Positions 1 through 6,266 of a stretch of DNA of 20,154 nucleotides are shown here, in pieces (the stretch's first letter is position 1; each line of letters starts with the position of its first letter). Under the pieces are notes generated by a model, which was not told where the DNA came from, ran no database searches, and saw only the letters and a list, made by a program, of their open reading frames with translations. This DNA comes from Vampirovibrionales bacterium (lineage in GTDB: Bacteria > Cyanobacteriota > Vampirovibrionia > Vampirovibrionales > JAGQHJ01). Location of the stretch: assembly GCA_025451145.1 (NCBI GenBank), contig JANWKX010000005.1, forward strand, positions 1 to 20,154. The letters run 5' to 3'. A program made the translations under genes and the position numbers.

Positions 1-4
1 CTTT

Positions 5-814
5 GTGCGCGTCTGGTTAAAGGCTGTTTTTCTAGGATTGGTACTCTTAATCACGCTTCATCACATTACACATAATCTCGCTCCCCCTCAATCCAAAGCC
101 TTGAGTCAATTGACGACTTTGAACCCGCCACTGGCCCCTCAATGGGAGCAGTTTCGGGAAACACATGATTTTCGCCGTTTCATCACCTGGCTGGACTATT
201 CAGTACAGACCGGGCCCGATGATCTGAGCGGAGATTCTGTCAGGACATATCCCTTGAGCAGCCCCTTAAGCCCTCCCATCAAAGTGTATGTTCAACAGGC
301 TGTCGATGTCCCTATTTTATTCCAGCACAGCTATCTTCAAGCCGTGACATCGGCCTTGGATCAGTGGTCTTCAGCACTGAATGGCCGATTGCACTATGTG
401 ATTGTCACTCGGCCCCAGGATGCGAATATTCGGGTTTATTGGGTTTCCGGATTTGGAGATACATACACCTGCGGCGAAACGGAGTATTCCATTGGCCAGG
501 CCGACATTCAGATTAAGACCGCACATATGACCAATACTCAGATAGAGGCCAATCTGCTTCATGAATTGGGCCACGCCTTGGGCATTAGCCGCCACAGTAC
601 CAATAATGATGACATTATGGTGGGGTTTCGCCATTGGTCCAGTTATGACTATTATGCTCATCCACAGCTTTCACCCCAGGATAAGCTGGCCATTCAAAGG
701 CTCTACAGTCCGTATTGGCGTCCCGGTGAAAATCTATATCCCGCAATGACGGCTCGTAGGCCAGAAGCAGCTTCTATTCGGTCAGAACATCACGTTGGTC
801 AAATTTCCCGCTAG
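5..814 (+). CDS. Matrixin-like zinc metalloprotease, N-terminally anchored or secreted (possibly 5'-partial)
   Basis: Predicted extracytoplasmic zinc endopeptidase of the metzincin (M10-like) type. The 269-residue frame starts at a GTG only four bases from the window edge, so a start further upstream cannot be excluded. Residues 1-20 form a hydrophobic signal peptide or anchor after a short basic start. The zinc site HELGHALGISRH lies at 186-197, with H186, H190 and H197 as predicted ligands and E187 as catalytic base. The downstream DIMVG (M205) fits the Met-turn. These motifs are seen directly; substrate is unknown. No pro-domain cysteine switch is recognisable, although residues 30-90 could act as a propeptide. 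The C-terminus ends in a low-complexity tail with no known domain. It converges with the GH8 gene, with only 8 bases between the stop codons. Confidence is high for the protease family and moderate for the exact start. Confidence 0.85.
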   Translation: MRVWLKAVFLGLVLLITLHHITHNLAPPQSKALSQLTTLNPPLAPQWEQFRETHDFRRFITWLDYSVQTGPDDLSGDSVRTYPLSSPLSPPIKVYVQQAVDVPILFQHSYLQAVTSALDQWSSALNGRLHYVIVTRPQDANIRVYWVSGFGDTYTCGETEYSIGQADIQIKTAHMTNTQIEANLLHELGHALGISRHSTNNDDIMVGFRHWSSYDYYAHPQLSPQDKLAIQRLYSPYWRPGENLYPAMTARRPEAASIRSEHHVGQISR

Positions 815-822
815 CAGATTGG

Positions 823-2013
823 CTAGTGGGGCTTTGAGGTGAGGGTGTACAAGTGAAGCCAAATGACGCTTTGCAGAAAATCATTGCTGGGATCGAACCA
901 ATAGCCTTCATGATGGTAATCGGGAGCGAGCATGGCATCGTATCGAGGCTTATCCAAGCTTGGAGAAACCCAATGGCTCTGGGCCAAGGCGGCACTCAAT
1001 GCAAAACCGGAGTTGGACTGCCCCCGGGCAACCCCGAGAGAGGTAAAGCCTTCCGGCAGACGATGCTGACGTTGCCAATCGGTTAACAGGTATTGATGGT
1101 TTTGAAGATAGGCCTTTGCCGCGGGGCTTCCCAGGCCGGCATCCATGCCCATTCGCCAAAAGACCCGAAAGGCGTCATAGCTAAAATCCCGTGCCCCTTC
1201 GCCCTGTTTATCCGAAAAAATGATGCTTCCTTTGGAGGTCACGGCGCACCAGTTGGGAGGTAATTTGGTCACTGTTAAATTGGAGCAGGCTTCCAACGTG
1301 GGATAAATGTCTTGGGCCAGTTGATTCCAGCCTTGGGCATGAGGCAAATCATAGCGGGCGAACTTCCTATACACATAGGGCGCAAAGTAAGAGGGGTTTA
1401 AGGTGAAATACTCCTGACGGAATGCCTCCCACGTCCCCGGAGAAAAATACAAATGCCCATGAACGGGAATCACAGCCGTTTTCCAGAGATCCGCAATGAT
1501 GAGCCTTGCGGATTGGATATACTGCGGCTGATGCCAACGCTCTCCAGCTTGGAGCAGGGCATAGGCTATATCTTCATCGGCATCGGTGGCATTGTTGTCA
1601 TCCATCAGCCCCCAGGCGCCATCTGATCGTTGACCCCACCGCCAGCCAAATAGGTGATCCTGATGCCGCTGCATATTCTGACGGGTCCATTGCCAGACCT
1701 TGGCAAAGGTGGCGGGGTCATCCATCCAGACAGATTTTAAGAGGGCATACGACTGCCCTTCAGTAATCGTACCGCCGTAGTTCGCCGACTGCACCCGCTC
1801 TCCACTAATCAAGTATCGAGATTTATAAAATGACCAAGAGCGATCCAAGGTCTGAAACAGGTCTTGAGACCAATCCAACTCGGCAGGAGCACGCTGGAAC
1901 GACGCACCCGATGATAATGACATCCGCCAGAACAGGCCGGAAGCCACCAACAAAGCCAGTAAAAGCGGCAGAATGACAAAACGATATTTGAAGACGGTAT
2001 CTCTAATGAACAT
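823..2013 (-). CDS. Glycoside hydrolase family 8 endoglucanase (BcsZ/cellulase-like), membrane-anchored
   Basis: Inverting endo-beta-1,4-glucanase type enzyme acting on cellulose or a similar beta-glucan outside the inner membrane. It has 396 residues, slightly longer than BcsZ because of an N-terminal anchor. Residues 10-29 are one hydrophobic segment. The family signature TITEGQSYALL places the predicted catalytic acid at E85. NNATDADEDIAYALL (141-155) is the conserved substrate-binding stretch. SYDAFRVFWR (278-287) carries D280, the likely base. The start ATG has AAAGG a few bases upstream. The start lies 33 bases after the bioF stop on the same strand, so it is probably the third gene of the nfu-bioF-GH8 transcript. 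No bcsA/bcsB is in the window, so a link to cellulose synthesis is not shown. It could instead trim the polysaccharide exported by the Wza/Wzc genes 9-11 kb away, or degrade foreign glucan; this is inference. Confidence 0.88.
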   Translation of the reverse strand: MFIRDTVFKYRFVILPLLLALLVASGLFWRMSLSSGASFQRAPAELDWSQDLFQTLDRSWSFYKSRYLISGERVQSANYGGTITEGQSYALLKSVWMDDPATFAKVWQWTRQNMQRHQDHLFGWRWGQRSDGAWGLMDDNNATDADEDIAYALLQAGERWHQPQYIQSARLIIADLWKTAVIPVHGHLYFSPGTWEAFRQEYFTLNPSYFAPYVYRKFARYDLPHAQGWNQLAQDIYPTLEACSNLTVTKLPPNWCAVTSKGSIIFSDKQGEGARDFSYDAFRVFWRMGMDAGLGSPAAKAYLQNHQYLLTDWQRQHRLPEGFTSLGVARGQSNSGFALSAALAQSHWVSPSLDKPRYDAMLAPDYHHEGYWFDPSNDFLQSVIWLHLYTLTSKPH

Positions 2014-2046
2014 GTAGACCTTTTATTGATTCCCATTCCTGGAACA

Positions 2047-3219
2047 TTATCCCAATAAAGGCAAAAGGCAGGCCAGTAATTGATCAATCTGTTGATGCTG
2101 ATGGAGGGCGCTTAACGTCAGTCGAAGCCGTGAGGTGCCTTGGGGAACCGTGGGTGGCCGAATGCCTTGGCAATAGAACCCGGCATCCAATAATGCCTGG
2201 GTGAATCGCATGGTTTTAGAATCATCTCCCACGATAATGGGGATAATCGGGCTGCTCAGCATGATATCCAGGCCAAGCTGTCTGGCTTGGCTTTCAAAAT
2301 ACCGAATATTGTCCCAAAGGGCCTGAGTCAAATCCCCATTTTCCTGGACCAGTTCGATTGCCGCTAGGTTAGACGCAATGACGCCGGGTGGAAGTGATGT
2401 TGAATAAATAAAACTCCGGCTGAATTGAATCAAGGTTTGAATGACATCCCTGGACGCCGCCACATAAGCACCAAATCCGCCCAACGCCTTACTGAAGGTT
2501 CCCATTTGGATCACATTGGCTTTAGGCCCTAATCCGGTCTCTTCCCAAAGACCGCTTCGATGATGCGGACCAAAAACACCTATGCCATGGGCCTCATCCA
2601 AAATCAGCCATGCCTGGTATCGGTCTGCCAATTCAGACAAGGCGGATAAGGGCGCCAAATCGCCATCCATGGAGAAAACCGTATCGGTGACGATAAATTT
2701 TCGCTTCCCTCCCGGTGTATTCCTCAAATGCTTTTCCAGGGCCTCTAAATCCAGATGAGGATATCGAACGACTTTCCCCCGGGACAAAAGTGCGCCATCC
2801 ACCAGACTGGCATGGTTTAATTTATCCGCAAAGACAACATCATGTCGGTTGATTAAGCTGGATAAAATCCCCACATTAGCCTGATAGCCACTATTAAAGA
2901 CCAAGGCCGCTTCGGTGGCTTTAAAGCGGGCAAGCGCGGCTTCAAGCTGCGTGTGCAAATCCAAGGTGCCTCCGATTAACCGAGAGCCTCCGGTCCCCAC
3001 GCCATAACGCGCTGTGGCTTCCCGAGCTGCTTCAATCAGCCGAGGATGCTGGGATAAGCCCAGATAATCATTGTTGCAAAAATCCAAAACCCGCGTCCCT
3101 TCCAGTTCAACCTGGGGGCGTAGCGGGTTGGTAATGGTTTTCAAGCGCCGTAGGCGGCTTTCAGAGTCAAGGGCATCCAACGTTTTTCTCAGATCGTTTG
3201 GATGAGTCACTTCGCTCAT
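2047..3219 (-). CDS. bioF: 8-amino-7-oxononanoate synthase (BioF)
   Basis: PLP-dependent alpha-oxoamine synthase that condenses pimeloyl thioester with L-alanine in biotin synthesis, in the cytoplasm. The 390 residues match the family length. Visible hallmarks are NNDYLGLSQHP (49-59), GTGGSRLIGG (75-84), the NHAS histidine H136, LDEAHGIGVFG (207-217) with the PLP-binding Asp, and the Schiff-base lysine K244 in TFSKALGGFGAYV. The related enzyme 2-amino-3-ketobutyrate CoA ligase (Kbl) has the same fold. The N-terminal signature and length favour BioF, but substrate is not proven, and no other bio gene is in the window. It lies 22 bases after nfu and has no good Shine-Dalgarno, which suggests co-transcription and coupled translation. 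Confidence 0.88.
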   Translation of the reverse strand: MSEVTHPNDLRKTLDALDSESRLRRLKTITNPLRPQVELEGTRVLDFCNNDYLGLSQHPRLIEAAREATARYGVGTGGSRLIGGTLDLHTQLEAALARFKATEAALVFNSGYQANVGILSSLINRHDVVFADKLNHASLVDGALLSRGKVVRYPHLDLEALEKHLRNTPGGKRKFIVTDTVFSMDGDLAPLSALSELADRYQAWLILDEAHGIGVFGPHHRSGLWEETGLGPKANVIQMGTFSKALGGFGAYVAASRDVIQTLIQFSRSFIYSTSLPPGVIASNLAAIELVQENGDLTQALWDNIRYFESQARQLGLDIMLSSPIIPIIVGDDSKTMRFTQALLDAGFYCQGIRPPTVPQGTSRLRLTLSALHQHQQIDQLLACLLPLLG

Positions 3220-3241
3220 GGCTTAGAGGGCTTGGATTGCA

Positions 3242-3526
3242 CTAAAAGACTTGCTCAACCGAGGTAATGCCTGGAACAAACTGCTTCAGTTGTTCTTCAA
3301 TCCCAAGTTTTAACGTATAGGTTGAACTGGGACAACTGCCACAAGCCCCTTGAAGCCGCAGCTTGACGACCCCTTCATCCGTCACATCCACCAATTCGCA
3401 ATCCCCACCATCGGCCTGAAGAAAGGGGCGAACCGAATTAAGCACTTCCTGAACCTTCATTAAATCAATAGCAGAAGGTGTTGCGGCTTCTTGGGTTTCA
3501 GCGGTGACATTTTCAGATTGGGTCAT
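3242..3526 (-). CDS. NifU-like Fe-S scaffold protein (Nfu C-terminal domain)
   Basis: Small Fe-S cluster carrier that receives clusters and passes them to target proteins in the cytoplasm. The 94-residue protein is a short acidic, low-complexity N-terminus (1-20) followed by a single Nfu domain. The cluster ligands are the CxxC pair C62 and C65 in GACGSCPSSTYTLKLGIE. FLQADGGDCELVDV (35-48) is the conserved preceding strand. There is no A-type domain as in NfuA and no NifU N-terminal domain. GGAGAG sits 8 bases before the ATG, a strong ribosome binding site. It is first in the run nfu-bioF-GH8. Biotin synthase (BioB) is an Fe-S enzyme, so pairing nfu with bioF may be meaningful, but bioB is not here. 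Confidence 0.9.
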   Translation of the reverse strand: MTQSENVTAETQEAATPSAIDLMKVQEVLNSVRPFLQADGGDCELVDVTDEGVVKLRLQGACGSCPSSTYTLKLGIEEQLKQFVPGITSVEQVF

Positions 3527-3652
3527 GGGTCAATCTCTCCATTGTGTGCGACTAATGTCATTATAGGCAAAATCGGAGCTCTCGAACAGTGGGTCATCAT
3601 CAACTTTTTACCGTCGAATGACTTCGACTGAGGACCTTATTTTATCAAAAAA

Positions 3653-3913
3653 CTAGACATTCAGGGCATTTCGCTTTTTCAGTTCGTCTACGATAGCCTG
3701 GTCCGATTGATTTTGCGTTGCAATCTCTTGGAATGCTTTTCCGGAAATTCCTAATTTTTGAAGCAATTGCTGATCCATCGGACAGGGGTATTCCAGATCC
3801 AATTCATCAATCACGCCGGCGGCCTCCAAACGGGCCTTATCGATCATCCGGGCCAGCCATGGGATTCCGGCAACGGTGACATAGCCTTCACGGGGTTCTT
3901 GAATTTCAGCCAT
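3653..3913 (-). CDS. DUF5069 family small protein
   Basis: An 86-residue soluble protein without signal or membrane segment. I recognise the pattern as DUF5069: a Pro/Arg-rich N-terminal stretch, then LARMIDKARLEAAG (20-33), ECP-type YPCPMDQQLL (43-52), a central LGISGKAF helix and a C-terminal helix ending in LKKR. No biochemical function is established for this family to my knowledge. AAGGAG lies 7 bases before the ATG, so the start is well supported. It is 126 bases upstream of the nfu start on the same strand and may be a separate unit. A TACAAT -10-like hexamer lies upstream at 3949-3954. Confidence 0.8.
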   Translation of the reverse strand: MAEIQEPREGYVTVAGIPWLARMIDKARLEAAGVIDELDLEYPCPMDQQLLQKLGISGKAFQEIATQNQSDQAIVDELKKRNALNV

Positions 3914-3948
3914 GGGGATTCTCCTTGATGCCTACAGATGACGCACTC

Positions 3949-3954
3949 ATTGTA
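3949..3954 (-). promoter_or_regulatory. Candidate -10 box for the DUF5069 gene
   Basis: Reads TACAAT on the minus strand, about 35 bases before the ATG at 3913, which would give a leader of roughly 29 bases containing the AAGGAG ribosome binding site. There is no good -35 box at 16-18 bases, so this is only a candidate. Confidence 0.3.
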
Positions 3955-4022
3955 GCTCAATTCATAACCCGGATTAAAGCCCCAATCAGGTTGAAAACGT
4001 TAATTTTATTCTAATGCTTAAT

Positions 4023-4325
4023 CTATAAACCTAGCGCTGCAGAACCAGCTGCAAGGGCCAGTGGATTCCCGTGTAGAATAACATTACCAGCTTTACTGCT
4101 TTCAAAGCTTTCTCTCATTTGAGCTGTGAGTAATCGTGCACCTACATGCTTATAGAGAAATCTCATACCCTCTATTCCAAAGAAATTTCTAAACAGATGC
4201 CCTCTGTGTCTCTTTTGAGGCTGAGTTGTAGCACCATCTCCCAGAGCAGCTGATTGACGTGCTCCAAAACGTGCACGTTTTATAAGGCCGCTAGATGCTT
4301 GTAATCCAGTATTTATGGTTGTCAT
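4023..4325 (-). CDS. Hypothetical small basic protein
   Basis: I do not recognise this 100-residue protein. The start is supported by GAGGGG six bases before the ATG at 4325. The sequence is basic (Arg/Lys/His-rich from 16 to 58, including RHRGHLFRNFFG), with no clear transmembrane segment or signal peptide, and ends in a small-residue tail (ALAAGSAALGL). Codon choice is unlike its neighbour: 5 of 9 arginines use AGA, while all four in the adjacent DUF5069 gene use CGN. ATA and CTA codons also appear. That fits either recent acquisition or a weakly expressed lineage-specific gene. It is divergent from the rod-like gene at 4503. The coding call rests on an open frame plus a good ribosome binding site. 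Confidence 0.55.
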   Translation of the reverse strand: MTTINTGLQASSGLIKRARFGARQSAALGDGATTQPQKRHRGHLFRNFFGIEGMRFLYKHVGARLLTAQMRESFESSKAGNVILHGNPLALAAGSAALGL

Positions 4326-4416
4326 AAAAATCCCCTCTTCTGGAACCTTCCATTATTAACTCACTTATTTAAACACCCCTCCGGCGATTTTAATGCTAGT
4401 TTGTAAGGGATTGTTA

Positions 4417-4434
4417 CAACTTGAAGCCAAGTTG
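4417..4434 (+). repeat. 18-base palindrome (7-base arms) upstream of the 4503 gene
   Basis: CAACTTG-AAGC-CAAGTTG, a perfect inverted repeat followed by CCTTTTT (4435-4441). It could be a weak terminator, but no plus-strand gene lies upstream of it, so an operator or leader hairpin is more likely. It shares both half-sites with the palindrome at 10489-10506. Confidence 0.4.
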
Positions 4435-4502
4435 CCTTTTTAGCGATTAACGGCAAACGCATTTGGGTAAAAACCCTCTAGGAAGACTCAGAGGCACATC
4501 AG

Positions 4503-4850
4503 ATGGGACTGGCAATTTCAGGGGCGGGGATGTCATCGGCATTGTTTCAAATGCAGGTGGCGGCCGCTGGAATATCAACCGCATTAGATCCTTCACAAGC
4601 GGATGTGGCATCGTCCACGATATCCTCATCCTCATCGCAAGGATCCTCCCAAGCCACAAGTCCAACCGGACCTGGGGCAGATTCCATCTTAAACAATTCC
4701 GTAAGTCCCTTTAGCGATAGCCTGGTTTCTAACATGGTCAACCTCAAGCTGGCTCAAAACAGTTTTGAAGCCAATGTGGCTGCCGCCAAAGTCGCCAATG
4801 AAACCCTGGGATCTGTTATTGATATGGTTAATCCTCAGTCTACAGGCTAG
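4503..4850 (+). CDS. Short flagellar rod/hook-like protein
   Basis: A 115-residue protein whose two ends resemble those of flagellar axial proteins. The N-terminus (GAGMSSALFQMQVAAAGI, 7-24) resembles the helix found in rod and hook proteins. The C-terminus (about 75-110, with MVNLKLAQNSFEANVAAAKV and ETLGSVIDM) resembles the Flg_bbr_C helix of FlgC/FlgG/FlgE. Between them is a Ser/Gly/Thr-rich linker (36-58) in place of a globular domain. The ATG has AGAGG at 8 bases spacing. No signal peptide is visible, as expected for type III export. FlgB and FlgC are about 130-150 residues, so this is shorter than known rod proteins. No other flagellar gene is in the window. It may be a rod component, a relict or a filament-like accessory. 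Confidence 0.55.
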   Translation: MGLAISGAGMSSALFQMQVAAAGISTALDPSQADVASSTISSSSSQGSSQATSPTGPGADSILNNSVSPFSDSLVSNMVNLKLAQNSFEANVAAAKVANETLGSVIDMVNPQSTG

Positions 4851-4883
4851 AATTTTAATTTTCTAGGGAAAGCACTTAAAGGT

Positions 4884-6266
4884 TTAGAGGACCACTTGGA
4901 CTTCATCGGCCAGATAGGGCAGATGGCGCTCATGGATGATTTCACCCGGCATTAAGATGGGAATTCCAGGTGGGCATGTTGCAACAATACTTTTGGCGAT
5001 TCGGCCTACCGATTTTTCTCTTGAAACCGCTTCTCCAGGGGGAAAAAAGGCCTTTTGCGGCAAACAGGCCACATTGGGAAGTTCAAAGTGAATAGGCACA
5101 TCATCAACATCGGGTAACGCCATCGAGGCTTTATCAATGTCTAAAAGTGCCGATTGCAGGGCATCAAAGGCGGCCTTCGTGAGGCCGAGATTGAGATTCA
5201 GTAAGACCCCTCTGGGCAGGGCAGACTCAAAGGCCAGAGCATAGCGCTCTTCCAGTATTTCGGCGAGCATTTCGCCAGTGTACTTGCTTGATCGTAAAAA
5301 GAGCTGAAACTCTTGCCGAGAAGCATCGACCGGATAAGCTTCAATGGTCGAGAGTTCTGAGGCAATCCAGGCCCTCAGTAAGCGGATATTTTCCAGTTTT
5401 TCGGCAATCAGGGTCTGTCCAGCTTCGCTTCCGAGGAAAAAGCACGTGGCCTCCAGGTTTGCCAAAAGCGGATAAGAAGGGCTGGTGGTCTGAAGCAGGT
5501 TCAAACATTGCTGAACCCGTTCCGGAGAAAGCCCGCTCCCCAGCGGTAAATGCAATAACCCCGTTTGAGTCAGGCTGCCCCCACTTTTATGCAAGGAATG
5601 AATCACCGCATCAGCCCCAATTTCCAGGGCAGAGGTTGGCAAATCGTCGACCAAGGGCCATAAACTGCCATGGGCCTCATCGACAATCAATAAGACATTG
5701 TGTTCGGCACAGATAGCTTGAATGGCTTTTATATCCGAAGAAATGCCTTCATAAGTCGGGTGGGTCATCACAAAAGCAGAAATTTGAGGATTCTCATGCA
5801 ACTTCTGCCGGAGTCTCATCGGATCAATACCACCCCACAGGCCCCATGCCTCGTTGACTTCAGGCAACATCCAAACCGGCTCAGCGCCAGTTAATATCAG
5901 GCCATGAATCACAGAGCGATGGCAATTTCTGGCCACCAGAACCTGACGGCCTGGTGGGAGCTCCAAGGCCATCAGCGCCGCCATTATACCGACAGAAGCC
6001 CCATTGATCAGGTAAAAGCTTTGCCGGGCGCCAAATAACTCAGCCACCATGGCCTGGGATTCCAGCAAGACCCCTTGTGGATCGCCCAGAACATCCAGCG
6101 GCGGCAGTTCCGTCAAATCATAGTGAAACCAATTCTCCAACGAAGGGAGAATTGGTTCACTGAGATTTATTCCCGAATGAAAGGGAACATGAAAACGATG
6201 ACGATTTAAATGAACCTGCTCGTGCAGGGCATTAAGCAACGGGGTGTTCGACAGGGGCTTGTTCAT
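4884..6266 (-). CDS. Orn/Lys/Arg decarboxylase family PLP enzyme
   Basis: Fold-type I PLP decarboxylase of the short SpeA/YaaO type, likely making agmatine, cadaverine or putrescine in the cytoplasm. From the ATG at 6266 it has 460 residues. Family marks (this numbering) are DLTELPPLDVLGDPQG (51-66), FYLINGASVGI (84-94), VDEAHGSLWP (195-204) and the Schiff-base lysine K227 in SLHKSGGSLTQTGLLHL. The N-terminal HVPGHKxG motif of the family is replaced by HVPFHSGI, which may alter substrate or regulation. A longer frame begins at 6314, but residues before M17 translate the pnp tail in another frame, so the ATG at 6266 is preferred. It overlaps pnp by 35 bases, with AGAGG only 3 bases before the ATG; a TTG at 6239 is an alternative start. 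Exact substrate cannot be read from sequence. Confidence 0.85.
   Translation of the reverse strand: MNKPLSNTPLLNALHEQVHLNRHRFHVPFHSGINLSEPILPSLENWFHYDLTELPPLDVLGDPQGVLLESQAMVAELFGARQSFYLINGASVGIMAALMALELPPGRQVLVARNCHRSVIHGLILTGAEPVWMLPEVNEAWGLWGGIDPMRLRQKLHENPQISAFVMTHPTYEGISSDIKAIQAICAEHNVLLIVDEAHGSLWPLVDDLPTSALEIGADAVIHSLHKSGGSLTQTGLLHLPLGSGLSPERVQQCLNLLQTTSPSYPLLANLEATCFFLGSEAGQTLIAEKLENIRLLRAWIASELSTIEAYPVDASRQEFQLFLRSSKYTGEMLAEILEERYALAFESALPRGVLLNLNLGLTKAAFDALQSALLDIDKASMALPDVDDVPIHFELPNVACLPQKAFFPPGEAVSREKSVGRIAKSIVATCPPGIPILMPGEIIHERHLPYLADEVQVVL

Noticed and set aside
809..828. Hairpin between the convergent protease and GH8 stops
   Set aside because: The stem is short with a G-T pair and has no T-run on either strand.
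3613..3628. Hairpin GTCGAA-TGAC-TTCGAC after the DUF5069 gene
   Set aside because: The stem is six bases and no T-run follows on the minus strand.
4847..4866. CTAGAA...TTCTAG hairpin as terminator of the rod-like gene
   Set aside because: The stem is six AT-rich bases with no following T-run.
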